64,000 nt of DNA from Prostheceraeus crozeri (GCA_907163375.1 CAJQUW010003381.1:248001-312000), one strand, 5' to 3'; numbered from the stretch's first letter, positions 23,839 through 36,719 are shown. A program made the numbers and translations. The notes: a model not told the origin generated them from the sequence alone.

Positions 23839-24040
23839 CAGACAAATAAAATGAATGAACTACGTAACGTATATTGTTATGGATAAAAAATTGCTTACAA
23901 CTAGTATATAGCAACCAACCCACTTCGTACATTTACGCAGACAAATAAAATGAATAAACTACGTAACGTAGGCTATATTGTTATGGATAAAAAAATTGCT
24001 TACAACTTGTATATAGCAACCAACCCACTTCGTACATTTA
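23839..24040. repeat. ~100-bp tandem duplication
   Basis: Two adjacent units (23839-23937 and 23938-24040) share CAGACAAATAAAATGAAT, ACTACGTAACGTA, ATTGTTATGGATAAAAAA and CCAACCCACTTCGTACATTT. They differ by a few substitutions and a short insertion (GGCT) in the second unit. The duplication is recent, and its right end lies 130 bp from a large inverted repeat. Confidence 0.9.
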
Positions 24041-24168
24041 TCTAATTTGATCAAGAATTGTGTGATAAAAACATCTTTCATTAATTTTTGATATAAAATT
24101 AATCGAGGTTCTAGCTGTACTATATAAGCATTTTGAAAATTAACGGCGTCATACGGGAGGTGATTTTT

Positions 24169-24400
24169 CACTTTCATGATTGGAAATAGGCTCTCCCTGC
24201 TTTTTTTAGACAATTTATTGAAATTAAAAAATATGAGCGTTAAAAACCCAACGTTTCGTCCGTCACGGACTTAATCATGGGCAACAAAGTCCAGCCATTT
24301 TTACAATGGGTTTATATACAGCTAGTGACAGCTCATATTTTTTAATTTCAATCAATTGTCTAAAAAAAGCAGGGAGAGCCTATTTCCAATCATGAAAGTG
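24169..24400. repeat. 70-bp inverted repeat with hammerhead-like loop
   Basis: Arms 24169-24238 and 24331-24400 are near-perfect reverse complements (for example GGCTCTCCCTGCTTTTTTTA against TAAAAAAAGCAGGGAGAGCC) separated by 92 bp. On the minus strand the loop reads ATGATTA, then AGTCCGTGACGGAC (a stem-loop), then GAAAC. This is the layout of the catalytic core and stem II of hammerhead ribozymes carried by Penelope-like retroelements. The first core block has two mismatches to CTGATGA, so activity is unlikely. It may be a folded-back Penelope-derived repeat. Confidence 0.7.
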
Positions 24401-25410
24401 ATTTTGAAAATTCTTGCAAAAACCTTCACCGGATTACAATTCACCGGTAGTTAGACCATAAACTCCAGTCTGACAGGACAGTTATCAAACTTAACAAATT
24501 TAGATGAAAAGGAAGTCAGTGAATAACCATGCCAAAGTGTTTGGTTCAAGCTCTCTTCTATGTTACTTATTAGTTTTCATACTTGAATTTATTGTTTACC
24601 TTAACTACGATTCACTTGTCTGACGATGATCTCGAAATATATTACAAAAAGAAAATATTCTAACCTTGAACAGAACATCAGTTTACTTGGTTCTTCTCAC
24701 AACATACCTACACCCTAATGAAACTTTATTTATCAATAATGAGCTCATGCAATGCTGTTGTAAGTATCAAAATAAACATCTCACCTGTAGCGGGTCCAAA
24801 TTTTTTATCAAATTTTGCATTCTCTTTGACTTTGGAGCAATAATCAATATCACATGAATTTGATGGTTTTCAGCGAAAATATAGAGACAGTGCAGTACGT
24901 ATGTCACTGTGTCTGCAATTAAATGCGAATCAAAACGTGTCCAATAGATGAAGATATATCAGAAATTATTTCCAAAATGTAGGCATAATCGAATTACGAC
25001 AGAATTCCTCTGAATGTCCAAAACACAAATTACTGACTTGAAGCGTCGTTAAAAGTTTTATAAATTCGCAAGTTTGAGACTCACAATATATTGATGCCGG
25101 TGAGTTTGCTGACTGACATGCGTACAGCCACATATCACGATGCAGTGGGAGTCAACTAGCAAATAAATGACATTGCCAGCTCGCATCCTCTTGTCATGTG
25201 ACTCATGGAATGAAGGTCGGTTCAGCAGGCAAGCAACGGGGAAACTATTTCATATAGTAAATCGGTGTGCGGAGACGAGTCTTACGTAATTGTAGGAGCA
25301 ACAGTCATCTGAACAGCATTGTGACTTCCCATATGTTCCAGCCCGGATAACATTTAAGATAAGTTTCTGAATGGATAAAGAAGATGCAAGAAAATGAATA
25401 AATGAATTAC

Positions 25411-25504
25411 GAGAGAGAGAGAGAGAGTGAGTGAGTGAGTGAGTGAGTGAGTGAGTGAGTGAGTGAGTGAGTGAGTGAGTGAGTGAGAGAAGAGAAGAGA
25501 AGAG
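25411..25504. repeat. (GA)n(GAGT)n compound microsatellite
   Basis: A GA run is followed by about 15 GAGT units and then an AGAGA-rich end. The Thr-His-Ser-Leu reading frame on the minus strand is an artefact of the tetranucleotide. Confidence 0.95.
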
Positions 25505-27451
25505 ACGGAGTAGATTGAACTAAATATTCCTTTTGCAGGTGTATAAATCACATGACCGCAATTAATTTCCAAATTTTCTATCTATTAATGAATCATATGT
25601 CTTATCTCTTCTAGATGAATTCATTTACAATTTCAGTTGAGGAATCTCCTATTGACTGACCATTTCAATTACTTTGAAAAGATAAGAAGAGTATTCATTT
25701 AATCAATGATAATAATCAATATGTATACTTATACAATGAAATTGATAGCGCTGATATAAGACAATATACATTATCTTTGGCGAGCACGGTTATGTGAAAA
25801 GCAACTTCCAGAACACAATGTGACTTTACAGTCAATTTTACCTGAACATTAGCAGTGCTCGTTATTTCACAGGCTCAGCTATGTTATATTACAGACATCT
25901 TTTCATAATGTAATTTTACGTGACCCAAAAGTTGTACGGTAAAATTATATTGCCGAGTCTGTCAAATTACAGTGTAGGAAGTGGCACATAACTAAGGAAG
26001 CATGTGAATGATGTGTGTGCAGCTGCAGCACCATCTAGTGTAATCAGGGCATACCCTGAGCATGCCCTACTCTGCCCTGAAATCACATTGCCCTAAGGTT
26101 ACCCTAATCTTGCCCTGATATCGAATTTTGAGAAAACTTGCTCGTTATTGATTTTCTTAGGGAAATTATCAAAAATCTTGTCATTTACAAAGACAAAGAG
26201 CCTATTTTGAAAATTTATCGTTGCCCTAGTTTTGCCCGAGTGCCCTAAAGGGCCCCGTCAGGGACCCTGACATCATTTATCACCGGGCCCTGTAGGCCTA
26301 TAGTTGAGTTACTTTGCAGCATTTCAAATGATTTATTCTGGCGGCTATGATGCATTTTCTATTCTTGTTTTTTACCCTTTAGGCAAAACTTGCAGATTCC
26401 TATCGCTTAAATTGATTTTCTAGGTCTCTTTCTTTTCGTAGGTAACATTTATACCTTAGTGCTTGTAAGGTCATTGTACTACGTAGTGTACTCACATAAG
26501 CCCTATTCTTGAGATGTAAACGAATTATGTCTGAAGGCAGAGATAATTTGCCTTCTGCGTGCTCGAGTCTCGAGATGACATTTTTCAATACAGATGGTCA
26601 CGGCCAGAACTAGTCTCGAGAGGCAAGAAGATCAATTTTAAGTTAAACGTAGCTAATGCAAATTCAAGTCAGAATTCTGACGAATCAGGAGATTGATACC
26701 ACAATAAACGCACACAGTAGATCTAGATCGTGCCGAGTCTAACGGGGTGAATAATATTTCCCTTTGACAAATTTATCATAAGAGAAATTGAGGCAAACAT
26801 ATATGCACTTTTCACTTGACAGGACTTCCTGCAATCTGACCGCTTATGTTCGTGTGTTTGCTGATGCGAGTTATACTTCTGCAATGCACGTACCTGGCAA
26901 TCACGCACGCCAGCTAAAGATAGACGAATATCTACATGTATGTCAATTTTAACGCTCACTACACCATTGCATACAATGACTGATATAGGATTGTGTCCGC
27001 TCTAGACTGGCCTATATGATTCTATCTCTGGGTGTCCAAAGTACGTGTTTCCGAAATGTTTGGTAAATGTATTTTTCGAGTGGAATATTCTCAACATTCT
27101 ACAAACGAAATTCCAAACGTAGGCCTATCTGATCAACCATCTACAAATCATAACCAATTCAAACGCTTCTCTACAGAATGTGACTTTCGTTTACTGAGTG
27201 TCTCTTACACGTCAGGTGCACGTGGGAGTCTCATATTGAAATTCACTCTTATTGAAGCTGTTTGACACTCGCGCGGGCAACTCAGCTCACAGTCGATCAA
27301 ATTCTTGTATTGTAATGAACATTGATAATAAGCTATACAGTGTAATTAAGTCATTTCAGTAATTATACTGAAATCCACTCTGACTGAAGGTACTCAACAC
27401 CCTTGCGTGTAGAACACTTGCCAAACACCGCGTAAATATTAGGTCGCCAAG

Positions 27452-28223
27452 CAGGGATGCGGAGTCGGAGTCCCGGAGTCCTATCATTTTTGCTGGAGTC
27501 GGAGTCGCAGTCCTATCAAATGATAGGACTCCAGACTCCGGCCTATAACTAGACCCGAGATATAATACAAACAAATTATTTATCCTCGTACACAGCTGTC
27601 ACTGTCTTGATGTCAACTTTTTCTGTCAAACAAAAGTACAGAGACAGTGCTGTATGCAAAGCCTGCAATAGTTGAGGGAATGAACCGTGATAGTGAAAGA
27701 GGATTTTGTCTTTTCACTCGGTGATTTAGTAGAGAAGACAAGCCTTCCTAGCCTCGATCACATCTACGCACCAAAGGTCACATAAGAGACAGAAACGAAA
27801 TACTAGTTTGTTTGAGAACATTACCTCTTACCCTCACGTTAATAGTGTGTGATGGCTCCTCCAAAGCGCATATTAAAATCGAAAGTGTACTCATTTTTTG
27901 GAGGATGGGAGATTTTCCTGCCTGGTAGAGACTAGAGAAAACCCGTGTGAAGCACACATCAAGAAGATGGGAGGAGCCGAGTCACATGCATCCAACTGAA
28001 AGCGATATTTGATAAACTTTCATCGAAAATTGTTGATAATTGATACAGCAACGATCACTAAATATAGGTTCAGGTAAGCATTTAATGATATAGGTTGGCA
28101 GTTTTTCAAAAAAAACTAGGCTTTATATACTTGCCAACCGGAGTCGGAGTCCTATCAAAAGCCGGAGTCCTATCAACCCCCGGAGTCGGAGTCCTATCAA
28201 AATGATAGGACTCCGCATCCTTG
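27452..28223. mobile_element. Non-autonomous hAT-type element with GGAGTC repeats
   Basis: The left end CAGGGATGCGGAGTCGGAGT and the right end, whose reverse complement is CAAGGATGCGGAGTCC, form terminal inverted repeats of hAT type (CA-G-GG start). The flanks TCGCCAAG (27444-27451) and CCGCCAAG (28224-28231) match at 7 of 8 bases, the 8-bp target duplication of hAT elements. Both ends carry several GGAGTC/CCTATCA words that also pair internally (CCTATCAAATGATAGG). The 772-bp interior shows no transposase. Confidence 0.8.
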
Positions 28224-28936
28224 CCGCCAAGGGTTACCAAATCGACGCAGCCAAGTTGCCTACCCCAGCTTGCGCTTTCTAAACTGTCATCAAAAACCCT
28301 TTGACATTCTAGCAGTCCTTCTTAGAAGTCTAAGAACCCTTTCAACTATGAAGAACCCACTATCTACCCTTCTAATATTCAAGAACCCTTTGATGCAAAA
28401 TCAAGAAACCATATTAATGATAAAACCCTTACAATAACCCTTACTTTTAGTAGGATGCATTGGAAATGCATTTACCAAATGGGCCTATATCAATTATCAC
28501 AATCAACGGCAACACTAAAATACATTAACTACTAAAATGCACAATCTCTATTAAACTTGTATGCATAAAATACCTTGCAAAGGATCGAGAAAAGTCGGCC
28601 CTATATCTGACAACCAGTAATTCTATATCTCTCACTAGTGAAATTTTCTTATTGGAGGCTATGGCAACATGCGAATGCCACATCTGCGTGTCCATGCAAT
28701 TGTTGAATTTTTCTGTGTCGGTATTTTGCTATTTTTACCATGATTACATTTTTCCTATTTCGCCATTATGTCTAAACAGTCCTGCGATTCATTAAACAGA
28801 AAAGGAATAACTGCAGAAAATGTATGTATTTCAACCGAGCGAACAATCAACCTCAAATTTCAACGAAGCTCTGATTGTGGTCACGCAACGTATGAATATA
28901 GAGGAATTTGTCAATCAGGATCAAGATAACTTTATC

Positions 28937-29326
28937 CTAGATTCTATGAACTACACGTGGTTTTGGTTTGGTCAAAGGTTTTCCATCATAAACACCCTGA
29001 CGTTGTACTTGTGAGTATGGAGCTAGCTCAGATTTGTCTCGCATCTGAACAGGAGGTTCGAGTGGTGGTGCTGGCCTGTTTGGGAGTGGTGGTGGTGGAA
29101 TATTTGGGCGTGGTGGTGGTGGCCCCGGTGGGCGTGGTGGTGGTGGCCCAGGTGGTCTGGCTGGACGTTTCCTTCTTTTGAACATTTCTTGAAATATTGC
29201 ATTTTCCACGATACCTGCTATTTGCTTCTCCATTTCTTCAAGAGTCTCATCCGATGGACGTGTACATCCTGGCTGAATTATGCAGATGAATGCAGTGATT
29301 AAGGCACAGAGTTGAAGAGTTGTCAT
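28937..29326 (-). CDS. Secreted cationic proline-rich protein (possible host-defence peptide)
   Basis: A 129-residue protein starts at ATG 29326, directly after a strong splice acceptor (TTTTCTATTTCAG), so a 5' untranslated exon lies upstream. Residues 1-21 are a signal peptide (MTTLQLCALITAFICIIQPG). Residues 24-48 are acidic and helical, like a pro-region. KRRKR at 50-54 is a furin-type site. Residues 55-92 hold 24 prolines, with PPGPPPPRP occurring twice, then NIPPPPLPNRPAPPLEPP. The tail to residue 129 is basic (KPLTKPKPRVV). The signal, acidic pro-piece, dibasic site and Pro/Arg-rich peptide follow the plan of proline-rich antimicrobial precursors. A matrix or shell protein, or another secreted ligand, is an alternative. 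No family was recognised. Confidence 0.65.
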   Translation of the reverse strand: MTTLQLCALITAFICIIQPGCTRPSDETLEEMEKQIAGIVENAIFQEMFKRRKRPARPPGPPPPRPPGPPPPRPNIPPPPLPNRPAPPLEPPVQMRDKSELAPYSQVQRQGVYDGKPLTKPKPRVVHRI

Positions 29327-32300
29327 CTGAAATAGAAAATCACATATGATCATCAAATTACCGCAATGGACTTCTTTGTTCTACTATTCGCTGAAAAGCA
29401 AAGCAGAAAATGCGTGTATGTGAGTAAACACGATACACTCGCCTGCATGCGGGCAATGATATTTAAGGTCTAGTGAGTATAGTGAGTATTTGAGAAAAAA
29501 AGAAAAATGAGTATTTGATAAAACTATAGAATCTTGTAATGTGAGAACGCATTTTATCAACAGATTCATTATTAAAACTTCAAATTACATTCTCAAGCAA
29601 TATAGGCAATAAATTGTGGATGCGAATATCTTAATATAATTTTGAATGCAATCTGTGAATTAACTTGCCTTCTTGCAGTATAATTATTTCATTTTTCATT
29701 ATTTGGTTAGATGAAATCATCTCGTGACCATTGCTCAAAGTCATTTCATTTTCACAGCTATTCTTTCGTCAGCTGATTTCATCATCTTAGATCAATTTCC
29801 CACATTCTCGCTAAGAATCGCTTTTTTCCAATATATTAGTCTCAATGATTTCCTATGATATATTTATTTATAATTGTTTTAGCCGATATTCATCGCAATC
29901 TACAAAACGTTTTTCACATTTGCTCAACCTCTATGGCATACATACTTACTTCTTATACATCTACTGTAAATTTTGGTGCCATTCAAATAGATTCTTATCA
30001 TTGTTCAATAGAAACTAGAAGTCATCCATGTAGCTAGTTCAGACAGCATCAAAAAAGTGTGCTCATATACTGCGTACGAGTCTTCAAATATTTTTTTGTC
30101 TGAACTGTATATTTCCGAAATTAAAACATGCTCGTGATAATTTTGATATATCAGTAGGTCGGATGAAGAATACGATATACTGTTTTCGGAACAATTCGTC
30201 TTCTATTGAAAGTATTGTTCATGAATCGCCCGATAAGCCTACAGCAGGCTGTTCATTCAAAAAAAACTTAGTAAAAAACATATAGTAAAAACCTTCTTAA
30301 CTTTTAATCCGGGACTGGGCGCAAATATTCGAATCTGTAAGAATGAATTCGAACATGAGATTCGCCGCACAAGTCCTATATTTACACTAGTGAATAAAAA
30401 TAACAATTTTTTTGTTATTTTTGTCTTCCAGTTCTTCTCATACGTTCATAAAGCCCTTCATACAGAGATGGAAATCGGCATTAATTTTAGGCCGACAAAG
30501 CCAGCTTCTTTAAATTTTGGCACATATTAGCGTTGCTACATAGTGCAGTCTGTATTCTTATCTAAGTAAGTAAGTAAGAAAGGTGAATATTTTCATTCAC
30601 ATTGATAATCACGGGTACCGCTAAGTCATTTACAATCAATCAATCATGTGCACGTAGAAAGTTGAATTCCGTTAGCAGTATGTGTCGGCTAAATACACTG
30701 ATGCAAATGACAAAATGAAATCGTAATAATCCCAAATCGTAAAATGATTTATGCTGAAGTATTGGTCCGTCAGTTTAGATTTTTATAGATATTCAACACA
30801 ATAAATGTAGGAGGAAATTGCAAAAATTCCTATGAAAATCGGGTCGTTGCTACCTGTAGATCACCAGTAAATCACTATCTGTGCAATTTAGGAAGTCATT
30901 TGAACCGCAACACATTTTCAGTCGAGGTCTAGTTGTCCCTAATATCCTTAGAGCAATCAGTTAAATGATATTATTTGTGTTTCAATAAAGTTACAGTATA
31001 ATAAAGCTTATGATACCAAGTAACTCTTCATCTATGAATAATACTGGCTATACTAAGCTATATCGGGAAACAGAAAGCCTAAAACCCTTCCTCCCCAACC
31101 TCCCAATAAAATCATCATGAAGTCTTGGTCGATTACAAGATAAATTCAGTGAGCATCGTTGGATACTGATATAACACAATTGGAATTCAAGTGGAAAATA
31201 AACTAACTTGACAAACCCTTCAACGCTCTAACTTTGGTTAAAATGATTACAATTATGACTGAGGTAGAGAAGTCATGAAAGCATAAAGCTCGAAAACCAA
31301 ACGAACGAAAACACTTCTCCAAAATGGCATTTTCTGCTATGACATTATTGGCAAACTGTAGTCTTCATCTTCAGAGATGAATTTGCATGAACATGATGTA
31401 ATAATCACTGATAATCTGATCAGTTGCAGTTGAGAAATTGTCTATATCATAACATGAACTCATTCACTATTTTGTATAAAGATTTATTGTTCATGCTGTA
31501 GTGCATGTCAGAGTTAACTGACTAAATGATTAAGATTTAGTAATAAGTCACCCAGAATAGGCAACGCGAAATTAGTGACTCTCACGAAAATTACTTTCAT
31601 GAAATGATTTTTCATGAGATTTTTTCTCAGATATGTATCATCAAATTTCACACGGATTTGGAACGTTTTCGCATAAAATATCTCATAAAAATCTCATTAA
31701 TAAATTAGCAGTTGCTCTTTTATACTTCGGTATTTATTTTTCTGGTATTTATTTATTGAGGCATTCTAAGCCTAATAAATTTCTAAGCTTTCCCCCATAG
31801 CATTCCCACGCCATGTCCTCAATAATATTACGGCGTTCGCAGTAATGAACAATCATTGTTCTTACGATAAGATATTGAACTTTGATTGTATATATCTCAA
31901 TTTTCAACATCTTGCATTCAACATCTAATTGTAAAGTCAAATTATACATGCATGATTTCGAGAATCTGTTGCTTTTTATCTTTTATAGACTAAACTTGGA
32001 GATTCTTATCGATTGAATAAGCTTTCTTGTGGCTGTTTCCTATCGCGACTAGCATGCCTTACTGCTCAAACTTATTTTCACAGAAACCTCATGAATGCTC
32101 ATGATTTTCCCATGAACGTATCATGAGATACTATCCTCATGAATGTTCTCATTGCCACTCATTATATTCTCATCAAGGCATCATGAGAACATCATGAGCT
32201 AAATGTTTTCTTATGAGTTTATGATGAGACTCATCACAACCTCATGAGCTCTCATAAAAATCTCATAAATCGGCATTAAATTTTCGTGAGAGGAGCCATT

Positions 32301-33999
32301 AAATGATCTCAGCGAAGTCAGTGTCGAAGTTCTATCAAAGCCGGGAAACGATGTCGGTGTCCTATCAATTTGAACGCATCCCTTTCTTGTAGCACTGATA
32401 GCGCATCAAAATATTTCAGATTAAATAAAATTTGGCTTATTTTTGTATGAAGCACTAAAAAATAGTGGAAGGTGGGGCTAGTTAGGACACTTAATTTCAA
32501 TTAGTGCTTGACGACATGATTGATTGCTGCTCGCCAGGAATATCTGTCAGGTAATACATTTACATTTATTGCATGTTTTCTAATAAGCGCACCCCAGGCT
32601 TGTACTTTTTTCAAGCGTTTTGCTAACCAATTTAGCATATTTATAAATCCCAGTATATGTATCCTATAATATACCCAAAAATTACAGCGGGGGGATGTTT
32701 AATAAATGTACTATCATAACTTATACGATGTCATTACCACTGATGCCGAAATGTTCTTCAACTAAAAGTTATAATTCTTACAAGTATTATACTATAATAA
32801 TTATACTTCCATTAATACTGATAAGTGATATTTGCCAAATATCATGTTCATCTGTATATAGTGTGCGTCAAGTAAGCTGAATTATGATGGTCACATATGA
32901 CATTACTCTTAAATTGTGTTAATCACATTGCAGCGCAGTTTAATAGCGACAGATTCCGACATGGCTTGACAACGGAAATACCTAGACTAGAATGAGCACC
33001 TCTGGCTATCACCTGTCGAGAATTGGGTTAACTGCTAGCGCTAGCTCATGAGAGTGCATTAGGTTATCCAGTATCTCGATTATTATCAGAAATTCCTCAT
33101 GTATTTTTCATGCTATATCTCACACATTCATCAAGCCATGTCTTACACTGAGATAGATTGTTTGCGGCCTAAAATTACTGCGACTTAGTGACTATTCCAT
33201 GAATGATGCTGAAAATCATAATTCTTTGAATTTATGATTTTAAAAATGATAATTTGATATGATGATCTACGTATTTCATTAGACATTCAACGCTTGAGAA
33301 CAACATTTATCTATAAGATATCAACAATAAAAGTAAATTCTCTGTGTGTATAAATATTGAATATTGCATATATCTAAAGTCGAAAAGTCGTGGTCTCTAT
33401 ATTTCATTTTTCAAAAGGGCTTGCCATGACCAGACAAATACAACATTCAATAGGGAAGGTAATCAACTATTTGTTCCAATAGCATACATAATAAAGAAAA
33501 TTTCAAAAAGCGATTTGGTGTGTATCGAATGCAATTTGAGTATGACATTTACATATGCTGGATATCATGCAAACTCAATATTTGCTTCTTTTTATTACTT
33601 CAATGACTTTGACAGAGTCTAGCTAGAAATTAAGATTAAACATATTCATATTCTTCTATTCATCAAGGCCTATGAACTTTGAAGAATAAGTATGGTCATT
33701 GGTCTTAGTGCCGTGCATACTAGAACTGCAAAGAAAAACAAAAAATATTTTCCATAATGAATAGAGTTCGGAAAAAATTCGGTATAGACAATTGCAGACA
33801 TAAAGATAGTATTATATATTATATATGTAATTCAGTATAAACAATTTTAGAAATATTCTTTGGAGTAGGTCTCCGGCCGCCTGTTGAGGAGGCTGTGCGA
33901 GATTGAGCTCTCGCTACCTGACAATACTAATTCAATAAAGTGCAGGACTTGAACATCCTGATTTTCTTTATTAACTTTAGCATATTCCGCCTTGATTGC
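29327..33999. other. Gene-free stretch with a CATGAG-rich MITE
   Basis: Apart from the presumed 5' exon of the minus-strand secreted protein (not located) and the MITE at 31579-32292, no supported feature was seen. A short AGTAAGTAAG run lies at about 30563-30580. GTCGGTGTCCTATCA-like words at 32317-32375 resemble the hAT-MITE termini at 27452-28223. Confidence 0.4.
31579..32292. mobile_element. MITE with CTCTCACGAAAAT termini and CATGAG repeats
   Basis: The 13-bp ends CTCTCACGAAAAT and ATTTTCGTGAGAG are perfect inverted repeats 714 bp apart. Next to them, ATGAGATTTTT-type words are also inverted. The right half (32080-32290) contains about a dozen CATGAG/CTCATG words. No coding capacity is evident. 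The target duplication is unclear, with GA on both flanks as the minimal candidate. Confidence 0.6.
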
Positions 34000-34000
34000 C

Positions 34001-34312
34001 TCACCCTTGATCCCTAACATTTTTTTTCATGGCCTTCTCTACATCGGTGACGGTTGAGAAAGCGTCAATCAGACTCAATCCTTGGGTCTCTAGTGATTTC
34101 ATCAGGTCAAGCAGAACGTGAAAGTTAGCTGCGATATACGGTAGTCCTGATCTTAAGTCCGTGTCTCCGATGATTTCAGAGTCAGATGAATGAATTATAG
34201 TTCGTAAGGAGTCCAAATTTTCGACGCAAAAATGTGCGGCGTTTACCCATGTTCCCCATCGGGTAATCACAGGGTCAGGTGGTATCGGAAGTGTTGGATT
34301 GTCTTTTTTCAC
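34001..34312 (-). pseudogene. hAT-like transposase fragment
   Basis: About 100 codons are open. PDPVITRWGTWVNAAHFCVE is characteristic of the segment before the C-terminal part of a subgroup of hAT-like transposases (TRWGTW block). The rest (GLPYIAANFHVLLDLMKSLE) continues that fold. There is no ATG at the start, and the N-terminal catalytic and C-terminal dimerisation parts are missing. It is an isolated remnant unrelated by position to the hAT fragment at 12358. Confidence 0.6.
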
Positions 34313-35308
34313 GAAACTTTTTCTGAGACTAAGAAAATTTCAAATTTGTAATACAATATGGTCAAAGACAGTGGAAAATGTGCATAGTCTTTGAATATGG
34401 TGACTGCCGATGCATCCCAATTTTCAATATTTTGTATTAACATATGATTAGATAAAGGGTTGCGAAGAATTTTAGTAAGCCTAAAGTATTTGAGTTCACA
34501 AACCTTAGTATTTAAGAAAATGTCTAGGAAAATCAAAATATCTAAATTACCCCAAAAAATAAAGAATATTTTACAAAATATTCTTCGTGTGGCAATGTTT
34601 CACTTGCCCTGAAAGATGACCGACGTTCTGTCTGTGGAAAATTCGGCAAATGCCGACAAAGTACAGCATCGAAGAAGCAATAGTTTTTCCGATATATCAC
34701 CGATGCACAATCAATCAATTTTCAATCAATCAGTCCCCTATGACAATTTTTGATGTGGTCATCGCACATCGAAATCGAAGACTTTTTGGACATGAATGAT
34801 AGGCGCACGCACTAAACTGTGAACTACAGCCAAATTTTGTGAATCCTGCGACAGATGAGCATACGCAAACAGTTGAATCACTCTGTTTATTCATACTTTA
34901 TGTGCAATTTTTCATTTTCAGTAGTGGTGGGGCTTCCTTTTTATCGAGGGTTTTCTACAAACGTTACACAATTTACTAGCTATCCATCCTCATAACTGAT
35001 TTGTCTCATTCCTAATATCCGCTTCATCTTCCCAAGTATGCTCAAAGCTGCAGTTTTATAGCTGACAGTTTCTTGGTTGAGGTGTCAACTTATATAGCAT
35101 TTATTGAAAATTGCTTGTAGCTAAAACTTTCAATGAAAACATGAATATTTGATTTTTTCAAAGATTCTTCCAATTATTGTAGTCATTTGATGACACTGCA
35201 ATACTGTAATACTGTGTTTATCCCCAATAAGCTTTAACCCTAGATGTCTTCATCTACCAATTCAATTTCAAAGAAAACATATCGATGTCTGTGAAAAATA
35301 CTCATAGC

Positions 35309-35462
35309 CAGGGTTGGAACAATTACAGTAATTGTAATTGTAATTGCGCAAATAATTACAATTTTTGAAGCAATCGTAATTGAAGATTTTGATTTTAAAG
35401 TATTTGTAATTATGATTGTACTGCAAAAGTTCAACTGCAATTGTCGGTCAATTACAATTACT
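35309..35462. repeat. CAGGGTTGGAACAATTAC repeat, copy A
   Basis: The segment starts with a hAT-like CAGGGTTGGAAC and continues with tandem AATTGTAATTG words, GAAGATTTTGATTTTAAAG and CAATTACAATTAC. It shares order and words with 36720-36895, which suggests one non-autonomous family. Confidence 0.5.
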
Positions 35463-36719
35463 TTTGTCTATTTTATTTGACGAAACACAAAATCCAGGGA
35501 TTGCTGTGTTGAAGTTTTCACACTTGTTTTTATGTTGATATGCTTCTACTAGCAAAATCTTGTGAATTCATCCATCTGTATGTCTTTTTATAGATACTAT
35601 TCGCCATTGACAAGTAAGAATTTCTTATTATTTAGAGAAATATTTCTTTGGCCTATGCTAGATAGTTTTTGTGTAAATTGATAAAGACTTTTGTCGAATG
35701 CTTTTTAATACAAACTTTTATTGACCTTGTCTTCTAACATTGATAAGGAATGTCTTTTTCTACAGACCCCATTCTTCTCCTCTTACATAGGCTATAGTAG
35801 GCAACTGGGCATGCTGACCGCTGTTACGATGCATGATGACATATTACATAATACAGAAACGCGCAAAATATGGGCGCTATACTTTGTTAAATCCTTGTTT
35901 AGCTGACACTCGCGAAATCATTTAGCCTACCTCTCGCACACTGTAGCCAAAATGAATGAGATAGCTACTACAGCAGTCAGCAATCAGCACAAGCCTGGTA
36001 TCAATTTTTATGACGATGTTCCACAGACTTAGGCCACTGCTGAGTGTTGATACAGGCCTATAAATACACATATAGCCTACAATCCCTTACACACATGCAC
36101 AATTGCAGCCTACATATAGGTCTGATTATGTGCCGCACTTTCACCGAATTTTTAGAATAATCCTCTACACCAGAAAATGCAAGATTACAAATGTCATAAT
36201 AAGGGCATTTCGAACTTATACATTAATATTTCCTCTAATAATTTGCGCAAATCTCTAATAAACGCCGTCCTCTAAAACGCCGCAGGTGAGAGGTCAGCGT
36301 ATTAATAATTGTGAGGCCTAGTTTTGATATAAAAGAATGTACATGTAGGAGAATGCCTTTGCATGGGTATGGAAAGATCCTTACATGAGATGGCGCAACC
36401 CATTTTTGGGCGTTAACACCGTTTTTAGAAATAGGCCTACCAATCGTAGCATGATAGTTGCCTGCTGTTAATGATGACTCAGACAATACTCATCCTGTTT
36501 CTGGCGGTTTCTGTAACTGTATCGTCGAGGTAAGACTCATATCATGGCTCATCAGGATAAAGTTTTTGGTATGCTCCACCTCAAAATTATCATTGGAAGG
36601 TTGCAACGTTGCAATTTCAATAGAAATTAGGCGGTAACTCTATCTTGCACTCAAAATCAAATTTACTAAGACTTGAAATTGTTTTGGACAGCTCACAATT
36701 GCCCAACGTTGTTCGGAAA

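Larger units (their letters stand above)
22920..28936. other. Long non-coding stretch with repeats
   Basis: This presumably includes introns of the minus-strand gene. It holds a GA microsatellite, a 99/103-bp tandem duplication, a 70-bp-arm inverted repeat, a GAGT microsatellite, a TGCCCT-rich patch (26040-26290), a hAT-type MITE and an AACCCTT-rich patch (28270-28440). No further coding exon could be supported. Confidence 0.4.

Noticed and set aside
25354..25572. 72-codon minus-strand ORF with Thr-His-Ser-Leu repeats
   Set aside because: It is a direct translation of the GAGT microsatellite and has no other coding evidence.
28957..29181. 74-codon plus-strand ORF rich in Val/Gly
   Set aside because: It is the antisense shadow of the proline-rich secreted protein.
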